In this document: positions 8,527 to 18,615 of the stretch, one piece after another
Position numbering within the stretch: the first letter of the stretch is position 1
Layout of the letters: each line of letters starts with the position of its first letter
Source: Jannaschia sp. GRR-S6-38
GTDB lineage: Bacteria > Pseudomonadota > Alphaproteobacteria > Rhodobacterales > Rhodobacteraceae
NCBI RefSeq assembly: GCF_029853695.1
Contig: NZ_CP122537.1
Span: 2,377,501 to 2,441,500, forward strand
DNA: 64,000 bases
Direction of reading: 5' to 3'
Translations under genes and position numbers: made by a program
The notes under the pieces: model-generated
What the model was told of the DNA's origin: nothing
Seen by the model: the letters and a program-made list of their open reading frames with translations, nothing else
Database searches by the model: none

Positions 8527-8568
8527 GCGTGCCATCCGGCGCGACCGCTCGGGAGGGACCACGCGCCG
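8520..8568 (+). promoter_or_regulatory. leuA attenuator: two mutually exclusive RNA helices
   Basis: Helix A pairs 8520-8529 (CTCCTGAGCG) with 8546-8555 (CGCTCGGGAG): ten pairs with one G-U, covering the leader stop codon. Helix B pairs 8537-8543 (CGGCGCG) with 8562-8568 (CGCGCCG), seven pairs. The 5' arm of B lies in the loop of A and its 3' arm lies outside A, so they compete. A ribosome reaching the leader stop would block A and permit B; stalling at the first Leu codons would permit A. No U-run follows B, so B may act through Rho, pausing or translation rather than as a classic intrinsic terminator. Confidence 0.65.
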
Positions 8569-8599
8569 AAGGACAACCAGCAGATACAGGAGCCGAGCC

Positions 8600-10195
8600 A
8601 TGACCCAACCCACCGACAAATCCCACGTATCGCCCCGGGCGGACGAGAACCGCGTGGTCATCTTCGACACGACCCTGCGCGACGGCGAGCAATCGCCCGG
8701 CGCGACGATGACCCATGACGAGAAGCTGGAGATCGCCTCCATGCTCGACGAGATGGGCGTCGACATCATCGAGGCGGGCTTTCCCATCGCCTCGGACGGC
8801 GATTTCGCCGCCGTGTCGGAGATCGCGAAAAATGCCGACCGCGCCACGATCTGCGGGCTGGCGCGGGCGAATTTCAAGGATATCGACCGCTGCTGGGAGG
8901 CGGTGCGCCATGCGAAATCGCCCCGCATCCACACCTTCATCGGCACCTCGCCCCTGCACCGCGCCATCCCGAACCTGACCCGCGACGAGATGGCCGAGCG
9001 GATCCACGAGACGGTCACCCATGCCCGCAACCTCTGCGACAACGTGCAGTGGTCGCCGATGGACGCGACGCGGACCGAATGGGATTACCTGGCGCGCGCG
9101 GTCGAGATCGCGATCAAGGCCGGCGCCACGACGATCAACATCCCCGACACGGTCGGCTACACCGCCCCGAACGAGAGCGCCGCGCTGATCCGCCGCCTGA
9201 TCGCCGAGGTGCCGGGCGCGGGCGAGGTGGTCTTCGCCACGCATTGTCACAACGACCTCGGGATGGCGACGGCCAATGCGCTGGCCGCGGTCGAGGGCGG
9301 CGCGCGGCAGATCGAATGCACGATCAACGGGCTGGGCGAGCGGGCGGGCAACACCGCGCTGGAGGAGGTCGTGATGGCCCTGAAGGTGCGCCACGACATC
9401 ATGCCCTTCACCACCGGCGTGGACACGACCAAGCTGATGGCGCTCTCGCGCCGCGTGGCCGCCGTCTCGGGCTTCCCGGTCCAGTTCAACAAGGCGATCG
9501 TCGGCAAGAACGCCTTCGCCCACGAGAGCGGCATCCACCAGGACGGGATGCTGAAGAACGCCGAGACCTTCGAGATCATGCGCCCCGAGGATGTGGGCCT
9601 CAGCGAGACCTCGCTGGTCATGGGCAAGCATTCGGGCCGGGCCGCGCTGCGCTCGAAGATGAAGGAGCTGGGCTATACGCTGGCCGACAATCAGCTCGCC
9701 GATGTCTTCGTACGGTTCAAGGCGCTGGCCGACCGCAAGAAGGAGATCTACGACGACGACCTGATCGCGCTGATGCAGGACGAGGAGCGCACCGGCGAGG
9801 ACCGCATCAAGGTCGAGCGGCTGCGCGTCGTCTGCGGCACCGAGTGCCCGCAGGAGGCCGAGCTGACGCTGGTGATCGACGGCGAGAAGAAGTCGTCCGA
9901 GGCGACCGGCGACGGCCCCGTCGACGCGGCCTTCAACGCCGTGAAGGCGCTGGTCCCGCACCGCGCGCGGCTGCAGCTCTACCAGGTCTCCGCGGTGACC
10001 GAGGGCACCGACGCGCAGGCCACTGTGACCGTGCGGATGGAGGAGGACGGGCGCATCGTCTCGGGCCAGTCGGCCGATACCGACACCGTCGTCGCCAGCG
10101 TTCGCGCCTATGTCAACGCGCTCAACCGGCTGCTGATGCGTCGCGAGAAGACCGGCCGCGACGCGCGGGAGATCAGCTACAAGGACGCCGGCTGA
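8600..10195 (+). CDS. leuA: 2-isopropylmalate synthase
   Basis: 531 residues, behind an AGGAG ribosome site at 8588. The enzyme condenses acetyl-CoA with 2-oxoisovalerate, the first step of leucine synthesis. The N-terminal TIM-barrel catalytic domain shows FDTTLRDGEQSPGATM, the metal site THCHNDLGMATANALA and the ESGIHQDGMLKN segment. The C-terminal third (from about 390, VVCGTECPQEAELTLV onward) is the LeuA allosteric domain, so leucine feedback inhibition is expected alongside the attenuation upstream. Length is normal for the alphaproteobacterial form. It is followed by a GC-rich hairpin and then the mre operon. Confidence 0.97.
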   Translation: MTQPTDKSHVSPRADENRVVIFDTTLRDGEQSPGATMTHDEKLEIASMLDEMGVDIIEAGFPIASDGDFAAVSEIAKNADRATICGLARANFKDIDRCWEAVRHAKSPRIHTFIGTSPLHRAIPNLTRDEMAERIHETVTHARNLCDNVQWSPMDATRTEWDYLARAVEIAIKAGATTINIPDTVGYTAPNESAALIRRLIAEVPGAGEVVFATHCHNDLGMATANALAAVEGGARQIECTINGLGERAGNTALEEVVMALKVRHDIMPFTTGVDTTKLMALSRRVAAVSGFPVQFNKAIVGKNAFAHESGIHQDGMLKNAETFEIMRPEDVGLSETSLVMGKHSGRAALRSKMKELGYTLADNQLADVFVRFKALADRKKEIYDDDLIALMQDEERTGEDRIKVERLRVVCGTECPQEAELTLVIDGEKKSSEATGDGPVDAAFNAVKALVPHRARLQLYQVSAVTEGTDAQATVTVRMEEDGRIVSGQSADTDTVVASVRAYVNALNRLLMRREKTGRDAREISYKDAG

Positions 10196-10235
10196 CCGGA
10201 CCGCGCCCGGCCGGGCGGGCGGGGCGGCGGTCCGG
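10196..10235 (+). terminator. candidate terminator after leuA
   Basis: CCGGACCG (10196-10203), starting one base after the leuA stop, pairs with CGGTCCGG (10228-10235). The downstream tgtgtcttt is partly T-rich. The loop is long, so strength is uncertain. Confidence 0.45.
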
Positions 10236-10308
10236 GTGTGTCTTTCCGGCGGAGCTTCGCGCAACCGTCGCACGCGCCCACTGGACCCTGCCCCCGCAAA
10301 CCCGCTAA

Positions 10309-11403
<1,095 letters not shown>

Positions 11404-11420
11404 ACCCGAGGGGAGGCCGC

Positions 11421-12320
11421 ATGGCGCGCACCCGTCCCGGCGAAGATATCTACGGCAGACCGCTGCGGCGGCTCTTCCTGGCCATCATCTGCGCGATCCT
11501 GGTCGGGCTGATCCTGCTTTGGCGGATCGACAACCCGCGGGCCGAACGGATCCGCGCGGGGCTGGTCGATCGCGTCGTGCCGAGCTTCGAATGGGCGCTT
11601 GCGCCGATCACCTGGGCGGGCCGTCTGGTCGAGGATTTCGAGGGCTACGCCCGCGTCTACGAACAGAACCGCGAATTGCGCCGCGAATTGCAGCAGATGA
11701 AGGCCTGGCGCGAGGCGGCGATCCAGCTGGAGCAGGAGAATGCGCGCCTTCTCGATCTCAACAAGGTGCAGCTCAGCCCCGAGCTAACCTATGTCACCGG
11801 CGTCGTGTTGACCGATAGCGGCTCGCCCTTCCGCCGCTCCGTCCTGCTCAATATCGGCGCGGCCGACGGCATCCGCGACGGCTGGGCGGCGATGGACGGG
11901 CTGGGGCTGGTCGGCCGCATCGCGGGCGTGGGCGAGCGGACGGCACGGGTGATCCTTCTGACCGACGGCAACAGCCGCATCCCGGTGACCATCCAGCCCT
12001 CGGGCAAGCGCGCGATCCTGGCCGGCGACACGACCCCGGCGCCCGCGCTCGATTTCGTCGAGAATGCCGACGACGTGCAGGCCGGCGACCGGATCGTCAC
12101 CTCGGGCGATGGCGGGGTCTTCCCGCCGGACCTTCTGGTCGGGCAGGTCGTGCGCGGCGCCGACGGACGGCTGCGGGTGCGGCTGGCCGCCGATACCAGC
12201 CGGCTGGAATATCTGCGCGTCCTGCGCACGCGGCAGGCCCCGGGCATCGGGACCACGGGCGATCTGCTGGTGCCCCCGGGCGGCGCCATGCAGGGCCCGC
12301 CCCCGCCCGAGGAGGGCTGA
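11421..12320 (+). CDS. mreC: rod shape-determining protein MreC
   Basis: 299 residues. One transmembrane helix (about 14-34, RLFLAIICAILVGLILLW) is followed by a coiled-coil region (about 75-115, YEQNRELRRELQQMKAWREA) and the periplasmic beta domain (VLTDSGSPFRRSVLLNIGAA; ILLTDGNSRIPV). MreC links MreB to the transpeptidase PBP2 in the periplasm. It starts 17 bases after mreB and ends 3 bases before mreD. Confidence 0.96.
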   Translation: MARTRPGEDIYGRPLRRLFLAIICAILVGLILLWRIDNPRAERIRAGLVDRVVPSFEWALAPITWAGRLVEDFEGYARVYEQNRELRRELQQMKAWREAAIQLEQENARLLDLNKVQLSPELTYVTGVVLTDSGSPFRRSVLLNIGAADGIRDGWAAMDGLGLVGRIAGVGERTARVILLTDGNSRIPVTIQPSGKRAILAGDTTPAPALDFVENADDVQAGDRIVTSGDGGVFPPDLLVGQVVRGADGRLRVRLAADTSRLEYLRVLRTRQAPGIGTTGDLLVPPGGAMQGPPPPEEG

Positions 12321-12323
12321 GCC

Positions 12324-12851
12324 ATGGCGGCCCGCCGCGTCTGGCTCTACCGGCTGGTCTTCGCGCTCCTCGCCTCGGCCATCCTGTTCTTCGCCCTTCT
12401 GCCCTTCGGGCCGGGCGAGGGCGGCGTGCCGGGCCCCGAGCTGACCGTCTGCCTGATCTTCGCCTGGGTTCTGCGGCGGCCCGATTACGTCCCGGTCTGG
12501 CTGATCGTCGTGATGCTGCTGCTCGACGACGTCATGCTCATGCGGCCGCTCGGGCTCTGGACGCTGACGGTGCTTCTGGCCTCCGAATACCTGCGCCGCC
12601 GCGTCGATCACGCCGAGGCGCTGCCCTTCTGGTCCGAGGTGGGCGTGGTCTCGGGCTGCATCGTCGTGGTCTTCACGGCCAACCACCTGACGCTCGTGCT
12701 GCTTTTCGCCGAGCCGGGCCCGCTTCTCGGGACCGCCTTGCATGCCCTTGCGACGATTGTGTTCTACCCCCCGATCGCCGTATTCTCGCAAATGATCGGG
12801 GTGAGACGTCTCGCCCCCGGCGAGATGGACAGCCTCGGCACCCGCGCCTGA
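12324..12851 (+). CDS. mreD: rod shape-determining protein MreD
   Basis: 175 residues with four to six hydrophobic segments (VFALLASAILFFALLPFG; LIVVMLLLDDVMLMRPLGLW; VVFTANHLTLVLLFA). LDDVMLMRPLGLWTL corresponds to the conserved MreD centre. Integral inner-membrane partner of MreC. Its position between mreC and mrdA is the main support beyond hydrophobicity. Confidence 0.92.
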   Translation: MAARRVWLYRLVFALLASAILFFALLPFGPGEGGVPGPELTVCLIFAWVLRRPDYVPVWLIVVMLLLDDVMLMRPLGLWTLTVLLASEYLRRRVDHAEALPFWSEVGVVSGCIVVVFTANHLTLVLLFAEPGPLLGTALHALATIVFYPPIAVFSQMIGVRRLAPGEMDSLGTRA

Positions 12852-12879
12852 TCCCAGGGCGCCTTTCTGGACCGACCAC

Positions 12880-14823
12880 ATGAAGCGCAATCCCCAGGAC
12901 ATCACGCTGTCATCCCGCCGGATCACGCGCCGCGCGCTCGTCATGGGCGGCGCCCAGCTGGGCTTCGGCGGGCTGCTTCTGGCCCGGATGCGGCACCTGC
13001 AGGTCGATCAGGCCGACGAGTTCCTGCTCCTGGCCGAGGAGAACCGCATCAAGGTGCGCCTGCTGGCCCCGGCGCGCGGTCTGATACTCGACCGCAACGG
13101 CGTCACCCTGGCCGGCAACGAGCAGATCTACCGCGTGTCGATGATCCGCGAGGATGCCGATGACGTGGACCGCGTCGTCACCGCACTGCGCGGCCTCGTG
13201 CGGCTGGACGAGGACATGCTGCAGCGCGCCCTGCGCGAGATGGATCGTCGCCCCCACCAGGCCGTCACGCTGGCCGACCGGCTGAGCTGGGAGGAGCTGT
13301 CCGCGGTCGCGATCAACATGCCCTCGCTACCGGGCATCACCCCCGAGGTTGGGCTCAGCCGCGTCTACCCGATGGGGCAGGATTACGCCCATGTCGTGGG
13401 CTATGTCGGCCGGGTCTCCGAGAAGGATATCGCCGAGGCCGAGACGCCCGATCCGCTGCTGCAGACGCCGCAATTCCAGATCGGCAAGATCGGCGCCGAG
13501 AAGGTGCTGGAGGGCGCGCTGCGCGGTCGCGCGGGATCGCGTCGCGTCGAGCAGAACGCCGCCGGCCGCATCATGCGCGAGCTCGGCCGGACCGAGGGCC
13601 AGGCCGGCCAGGACGTGCAGCTGACAATCGACGCGGGGCTGCAGAACTTCACCCAGGCGCGGCTGGGCACCGAAAGCGCGTCGGCCGTCGTGATGGACAC
13701 CCGCAACGGCGATATCCTGGCCGCCGTCTCCTCGCCCAGCTACGACCCGAACCTCTTCGTCTCGGGCATCTCGGTGCCCGATTACGCCGCGCTGCGCGAC
13801 AACGACCACCGGCCGCTTCACAACAAGATCGTCCAGGGGCTCTATCCGCCGGGCTCGACCTTCAAGATGGTCACGCTGCTGGCCGCGCTGGAGGCCGGCG
13901 TGATCGGTTCGGGCGAGACGGTCTACTGCCCCGGTCACACCACCGTCTCGAGCCGGCGTTTCCACTGCTGGAAGCGGGGCGGGCACGGCCAGGTCGACCT
14001 GGCCAAGTCGCTGCGCGAAAGCTGCGACGTCTATTACTACGAGCTGGCCCAGCGCGCCGGCATCGACCGGATCGCCGCGACGGCGCGCAAGCTCGGCCTG
14101 GGCCAGGCCCATGATATCGAGATGACCTCGATCTCCGAGGGGCTGGTCCCCGACCGCGACTGGAAACAGACTCGCCGCGGCGAGGCCTGGATGGTCGGCG
14201 ACAGCCTGAACGCCTCGATCGGGCAGGGCTTCGTCCTGGCGTCGCCGCTGCAACTGGCGGTGATGACGGCGCGGATCGCCTCGGGGCTCGACATCAGCCC
14301 CCGGCTGGTGCGGTCGGTCGACGGCGTCGCGCGACCCTCAGGCGTCAATGGCCCGCTCGAGATCTCACGCAGCCTTCTGGAGGCGGCGCGCGACGGGATG
14401 TACCAGGTCGTCAACGCGCGCGGCGGCACGGCCGGGCGGTCCAAGTTCGACCTCGCCGGGCTGAAATGGGCCGGCAAGACCGGCACCAGCCAGGTCCGCA
14501 ACATCACCGCCGCCGAACGCGCCCGCGGCGTCTTCCGCAACGAGGACCTGCCCTGGGAGCGGCGCGACCACGCGCTGTTCGTGGGCTACGCGCCCTGGGA
14601 CGACCCGCGCTATGCCGTCTCGGTCGTGGTCGAGCATGGCGGCGGCGGCTCGCGGGCGGCGGCGCCGGTCGCGCGCGACATCATGCTCTATGCGCTGCAT
14701 GGCGGCATCCCCCCGGTCGAGGCCTATCCCACCGGCCAGCGCGGCGAGATCGAGGAGATGCTCTCCTCGCTCCGGCTCGATCCGCGCCTGAATGCCCGCC
14801 CCTCGGGCACCTCCGAGGCATGA
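12880..14823 (+). CDS. mrdA: penicillin-binding protein 2
   Basis: 647 residues. A single N-terminal membrane anchor follows ITRRALVMGGAQLGFGGLLL. The PBP dimer domain (LAPARGLILDRNGVTLAGNE) precedes the transpeptidase domain, with the active Ser in PPGSTFKMVT (SxxK), SCDVYYYE at the second motif and GKTGTSQV for the KTG motif. It cross-links lateral-wall peptidoglycan with RodA. Length and motifs are complete. The stop overlaps the rodA start as ATGA. Confidence 0.97.
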   Translation: MKRNPQDITLSSRRITRRALVMGGAQLGFGGLLLARMRHLQVDQADEFLLLAEENRIKVRLLAPARGLILDRNGVTLAGNEQIYRVSMIREDADDVDRVVTALRGLVRLDEDMLQRALREMDRRPHQAVTLADRLSWEELSAVAINMPSLPGITPEVGLSRVYPMGQDYAHVVGYVGRVSEKDIAEAETPDPLLQTPQFQIGKIGAEKVLEGALRGRAGSRRVEQNAAGRIMRELGRTEGQAGQDVQLTIDAGLQNFTQARLGTESASAVVMDTRNGDILAAVSSPSYDPNLFVSGISVPDYAALRDNDHRPLHNKIVQGLYPPGSTFKMVTLLAALEAGVIGSGETVYCPGHTTVSSRRFHCWKRGGHGQVDLAKSLRESCDVYYYELAQRAGIDRIAATARKLGLGQAHDIEMTSISEGLVPDRDWKQTRRGEAWMVGDSLNASIGQGFVLASPLQLAVMTARIASGLDISPRLVRSVDGVARPSGVNGPLEISRSLLEAARDGMYQVVNARGGTAGRSKFDLAGLKWAGKTGTSQVRNITAAERARGVFRNEDLPWERRDHALFVGYAPWDDPRYAVSVVVEHGGGGSRAAAPVARDIMLYALHGGIPPVEAYPTGQRGEIEEMLSSLRLDPRLNARPSGTSEA

Positions 14824-15986
14824 GCTATCTCGAATACAATATCGCCCGCGTCCCGCAGGGGATGCAGAAGGTGCTGGCGCTCAACTGGGCGCTGGTGCTT
14901 CTGGTCTCCGCCGTCTCGGCGCTGGGGTTCCTGGTGCTCTATTCGGTGGCCGGCGGCGACTGGCGCTGGGCCGAGCCGCAGATGCAGCGCTTCGTGCTGG
15001 GCCTCGGCGTGATGTTCACGGTGGCGATGGTGCCGATCTGGTTCTGGCGCAACGTCTCGGCCCTGGCCTATGCGATGACGCTCGCCCTGCTCCTCGCGGT
15101 GGAGCTTGTCGGCGCGACGGGCGGCGGGGCGCAGCGCTGGATCGATATCGGCTTCATGCGGCTGCAACCCTCCGAGCTGATGAAGGTGACGCTGGTGATG
15201 ATGCTGGCGGCCTATTACGACTGGCTGCCCGTCACCAAGGTCAGCCGGCCGCTCTGGGTGATCCTGCCGGTGATCATCATCCTCGTCCCGGTCTTCCTGG
15301 TCATCAAGCAGCCCGATCTCGGCACCTCGATCCTGCTGATCACCGGCGGCGGGGCCGTGATGTTCCTCGCCGGCGTGCACTGGGCCTATTTCGCGACCGT
15401 GATCGCCGCCGGGGTCGGGCTGGTCACCACCGTCCTGCAATCGCGCGGCACCGACTGGCAGCTCATCAAGGACTACCAGTTCCGGCGGATCGACACCTTC
15501 CTCGACCCCGAAAGCGACCCGCTGGGCGCGGGCTATCACATCACCCAGTCGAAGATCGCGCTGGGATCGGGGGGTTGGACAGGCAAGGGCTTCATGCAGG
15601 GCACCCAGGCGCGGCTGAACTTCCTGCCCGAGAAGCACACCGACTTCATCTTCACGACGCTCGCGGAGGAGTTCGGCTTCCTCGGCGGCCTGTCGCTTCT
15701 GGTGCTCTACATGCTGATCATCGCCTTCTGCGTGGCAACGGCGCTGCGGACGAAGGACCGCTTCGCTTCGCTCGTCACGCTGGGGATCGCGGTGGCGTTC
15801 TTCCTGTTCTTCGCGGTCAACATGTCGATGGTGATGGGCCTCGCGCCCGTCGTCGGCGTCCCGCTGCCGCTGGTCAGCTATGGCGGTTCGGCCATGCTGG
15901 TGCTGATGCTGGCCTTCGGGATCGTGCAATCGGCGCATGTCCACCGGCCCCGCGCGGCGGGCGAGGGGCGGCTGCTGCGCCGCTAG
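14820..15986 (+). CDS. rodA: peptidoglycan polymerase RodA
   Basis: The start is ATG 14820 in an ATGA overlap with mrdA; the frame is open further upstream but that would sit inside mrdA. 388 residues with about ten membrane segments. SEDS hallmarks are present: GGGAQRWIDIGFMRLQPSEL, IKQPDLGTSILL, FLPEKHTDFIFTTLAEEFGF and PLVSYGGSAMLVLMLAFGI. It polymerises lipid II glycan strands together with PBP2. Last gene of the rod operon. Confidence 0.97.
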   Translation: MSYLEYNIARVPQGMQKVLALNWALVLLVSAVSALGFLVLYSVAGGDWRWAEPQMQRFVLGLGVMFTVAMVPIWFWRNVSALAYAMTLALLLAVELVGATGGGAQRWIDIGFMRLQPSELMKVTLVMMLAAYYDWLPVTKVSRPLWVILPVIIILVPVFLVIKQPDLGTSILLITGGGAVMFLAGVHWAYFATVIAAGVGLVTTVLQSRGTDWQLIKDYQFRRIDTFLDPESDPLGAGYHITQSKIALGSGGWTGKGFMQGTQARLNFLPEKHTDFIFTTLAEEFGFLGGLSLLVLYMLIIAFCVATALRTKDRFASLVTLGIAVAFFLFFAVNMSMVMGLAPVVGVPLPLVSYGGSAMLVLMLAFGIVQSAHVHRPRAAGEGRLLRR

Positions 15987-16075
15987 GCCCGCGTCTCCGA
16001 ACCGGGGCTGTGCGCGGATCGGCATTCCGCCGCGGGACCCGCGCGCTATCTGGACCCGAAAGGACGGAGAAGATC

Positions 16076-16990
16076 ATGACCAAGCACATCACCGGCCTGC
16101 ACCACGTCACCGCGATCAGCGGGCCGCCGCAGGCGAATGTCGACTTCTTCACCAAGCTGCTGGATCAGCGCCTGGTGAAGAAGACCGTGAATTTCGACGA
16201 TCCCGGGACCTACCACCTCTATTACGGCAACCGGACAGCCGATCCCGGCACGATCCTGACCTTCTTTCCTTTCGTCGGCGCCCGTCCCGGCACGCCGGGC
16301 AGCGGCATGGCTTCGGCCTATGGTTACTCGGTCGGCGCCGCGGTGTTCGACGACCACGTGGCGGCGCTGCGCGCGCAGGGAGCGACCCTCTCCGACCCGC
16401 AGGAGCGTTTCGGTCAGCCGGTCGTGACGGTGACCGACCCCGATGGCGCCGCCGTGGAACTGATCGCCGAGCCCGGCGATCACGGCCCGGCCGAGGGCGG
16501 GTTCCATTCTACCACGCTCTGGCTGGACGATCTGGGGCCGACGCAGCGCCTGATGGTCGATCACATGGGCTACGCAGAGGCGGGTCATGAGGCCGCGGAC
16601 GGCGCGGAGCGGCTGCGCCTGAAGGCGCCGGGCGACGCGCGCGGGACGGTGGTGGATCTCTACCGCCGGGACGGCGCGCGGCGCGGCCAGCAGGGCGCGG
16701 GCTCGATCCACCACGTGGCCTTCCGCGCGCGGGACGATGCCGACCAGCTCGACTGGCGCGACCGGATGATCGCCGCTGGGATGCAGGTGACGCCGGTGAT
16801 CGACCGACAATACTTCAACGCGATCTACTTCCGCGAACCGGGCGGCGCGCTGTTCGAGATCGCGACCGACCCGCCGGGCTTCACCCGCGACGAGCCGCTG
16901 GAAAGCCTCGGCGAGGCGCTGAAGCTGCCGGAGAAATACGAGCCCATCCGCGACCGGATCGAGGCCGTGCTGCCCCGGATCACCGCATGA
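16076..16990 (+). CDS. VOC-family ring-cleaving dioxygenase (MhqO/CatE-like)
   Basis: 304 residues from ATG 16076. Two vicinal-oxygen-chelate modules are seen, starting at LHHVTAISG and IHHVAFRARD; these histidines and the Glu in GALFEIATDPPGF fit the metal triad. The ending (LESLGEALKLPEKYEPIRD) is characteristic of the MhqO/MhqA group of quinone-responsive extradiol dioxygenases in Bacillus and many proteobacteria. Probable role: opening a hydroquinone or catechol ring. The next gene overlaps by ATGA and encodes an MhqD-like hydrolase. No regulator is adjacent. Confidence 0.85.
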   Translation: MTKHITGLHHVTAISGPPQANVDFFTKLLDQRLVKKTVNFDDPGTYHLYYGNRTADPGTILTFFPFVGARPGTPGSGMASAYGYSVGAAVFDDHVAALRAQGATLSDPQERFGQPVVTVTDPDGAAVELIAEPGDHGPAEGGFHSTTLWLDDLGPTQRLMVDHMGYAEAGHEAADGAERLRLKAPGDARGTVVDLYRRDGARRGQQGAGSIHHVAFRARDDADQLDWRDRMIAAGMQVTPVIDRQYFNAIYFREPGGALFEIATDPPGFTRDEPLESLGEALKLPEKYEPIRDRIEAVLPRITA

Positions 16991-17586
16991 GCGGCGCCGG
17001 GCTGGTCCTGCTGCACGGCCGCGGCAGTTCGGCCCGGGACATCATGGCGCTCGTGCCGCTTCTGGGCGCGGGCGGGCTCAAGCTGGCCGCGCCCGAGGCG
17101 CCGGGACAAAGCTGGTGGCCGACCAGCTTCCTGGCGCCGATGGCGCGGATGGAGGCGCCGCTGGCGGCGGGTCTCGCGACCGTGGAGCGCGCGGTCGAGG
17201 GTCTCGGTCTGCCGCGGGACCGGGTGGCGGTTCTGGGGTTCAGCCAGGGCGCCTGCCTCGCGCTGGAATACGCGGCGCGGCAGGGAGCGGGGCTCGGCGC
17301 GGTGATCGGGCTGTCCGGCGGGCTGGTCGGCACCGGGGACGCGCCCGGCGAGATCCATGGCCACCGCGAGAAGCGCATGGATTACGACACCGACCTGACG
17401 GGGCTGCGCGCGTTGGTCACCTGCCACGAGGCCGATCCGCATATCCCGCTCGTCCGCGCCCGGATCAGCGCCGAGGTGCTGGCCGGCCTCGGGGCCGAGG
17501 CGCGGTTCATCGCGCATCCCGGCCCCGGCCATCAGCCGATGCCGGACGGGCTGGCTGCCGCGCGCGAGATCCTGGCGACGCTCTGA
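16987..17586 (+). CDS. MhqD-like phospholipase/carboxylesterase (alpha/beta hydrolase)
   Basis: 199 residues. LLHGRGSSARDIM starts the fold. The nucleophile elbow is GFSQGACLALEYA, the Asp lies in CHEADPHIPL and the His in HPGPGHQP, so the triad is complete. It belongs to the carboxylesterase/MhqD family. The ATGA overlap with the ring-cleaving dioxygenase supports a shared role in quinone or aromatic detoxification, perhaps hydrolysis of a ring-cleavage or conjugate product. Substrate unproven. Confidence 0.85.
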   Translation: MSGAGLVLLHGRGSSARDIMALVPLLGAGGLKLAAPEAPGQSWWPTSFLAPMARMEAPLAAGLATVERAVEGLGLPRDRVAVLGFSQGACLALEYAARQGAGLGAVIGLSGGLVGTGDAPGEIHGHREKRMDYDTDLTGLRALVTCHEADPHIPLVRARISAEVLAGLGAEARFIAHPGPGHQPMPDGLAAAREILATL

Positions 17587-17589
17587 ACG

Positions 17590-17618
17590 AAAAAGGGCCG
17601 CACCCGAAGGTGCGGCCC
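17590..17618 (-). terminator. intrinsic terminator of the BI-1 gene
   Basis: A perfect 10-bp stem pairs 17595-17604 with 17609-17618 around a four-base loop that reads TTCG on the minus strand, followed there by a run of five T (17594-17590). It terminates the minus-strand gene ending at 17642 and may also stop the plus-strand operon ending at 17586. Confidence 0.9.
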
Positions 17619-17641
17619 GATCCGTCGTCATGTGCCTGCGA

Positions 17642-18424
17642 TCACTCGCGATTGCCGAGGAACTGCAGCAGGAACATGAACATGTTGATGAAGTCGAGAT
17701 AGAGGCGCAGCGCGCCCATGATCGCCGACTTGCCCAGCCACTCCGTGTCGCCATGGGCGGCGTGGGCCACGTACTCGTTCTTGATCGACTGCGTGTCGTA
17801 GGCCGTTAGGCCCGCGAAGATCAGCACGCCGATCGCCGAGATCGCGAAGGCCAGCGCCGAGGAGGCGAGGAAGATGTTCACGATCATCGCCACAATCAGA
17901 CCGATCACGCCCATGATCAGGAACGTCCCCATCGCGCTGAGGTCCTTCTTGGTCGTGTAGCCGTAGAGGCTGAGACCCGCGAAGGCGATGGCGGTAACCA
18001 GGAAGGTCTGGATGATCGACACGCCGGTGAACACCAGGAAGATCGAGCTGAGCGACAGGCCCATCACCGCGGCGAAGGCGTAGAACACGACCTGCGCGGT
18101 GGCCGCCGACATGCGGTTGATCATGGCCGAGAAGCCGAAGACGAAGATCAGCGGCGCGAACATGATGACCCAGCGCAGCGGCGAGGCGTAGATCGCGTAG
18201 CCGGTCTGCGTCAGGTAGGTGTCGGCGTTGAGCTGCGCGGCGGCGAGGTTCGGATCGGTCGTGACCGACAGGCCCGAGATGGCCCAGGCGGCCGCGAAGG
18301 TGATGAGCATGCCCACGGACATCGTGCCGTAGACCTTGTTCATGTGGGCGCGGAGGCCCTGATCGATCTCGGCGGCGCGTGCGCCTGAGACAGAGCCGGT
18401 CCGCAGAGCGTCGAATTGTGCCAT
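17642..18424 (-). CDS. Bax inhibitor-1/YccA family membrane protein
   Basis: 260 residues from ATG 18424 behind a GGAGGA site; the frame extends to 18505 but the ribosome site decides. Seven hydrophobic segments and the family pattern are seen (MNKVYGTMSVGMLITFAAAW, SPLRWVIMFAPLIFVFGFSA, YGYTTKKDLSAMGTFLIMGV, LTAYDTQSIKNEY, LYLDFINMFMFLLQFLGNRE). The conserved aspartates of this pH-sensitive calcium-leak family lie near YDTQ and LYLDFINMF. Bacterial members such as YccA/YbhL modulate FtsH or ion leak; the role here is unknown. It has its own strong terminator. Confidence 0.93.
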   Translation of the reverse strand: MAQFDALRTGSVSGARAAEIDQGLRAHMNKVYGTMSVGMLITFAAAWAISGLSVTTDPNLAAAQLNADTYLTQTGYAIYASPLRWVIMFAPLIFVFGFSAMINRMSAATAQVVFYAFAAVMGLSLSSIFLVFTGVSIIQTFLVTAIAFAGLSLYGYTTKKDLSAMGTFLIMGVIGLIVAMIVNIFLASSALAFAISAIGVLIFAGLTAYDTQSIKNEYVAHAAHGDTEWLGKSAIMGALRLYLDFINMFMFLLQFLGNRE

Positions 18425-18529
18425 GGAACTCCTCCAAGGGGTGAAACCATTGGAACGGCCGAATGCCGTCCCTCGCGTCGAAATATCGGGAGGTTCCGCC
18501 CGCAATTCAAGATGCTAGACCGATCCAAA

Positions 18530-18566
18530 CGCCCGGTTTCGATTGATTTTAGCTATCGAACGGGCG
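18530..18566 (-). terminator. candidate terminator of the quinone reductase gene
   Basis: A 12-bp stem pairs CGCCCG and TTCGAT (18530-18535, 18538-18543, with a GT bulge) with ATCGAA and CGGGCG (18555-18566). On the minus strand it lies 49 bases after the stop at 18616 and is followed by tttgg. It could instead be an operator for the BI-1 gene. Confidence 0.5.
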
Positions 18567-18615
18567 GATGGCGGCGCATCGTTGCCCAAGCCGCGTCAAT
18601 CCGGCGCAGCTGGGC

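Noticed and set aside
14792..16075. Upstream in-frame extension of the ring-cleaving dioxygenase through rodA
   Set aside because: It overlaps rodA in another frame and encodes Arg-rich nonsense; the real start at 16076 begins LHHVTA-type VOC sequence.
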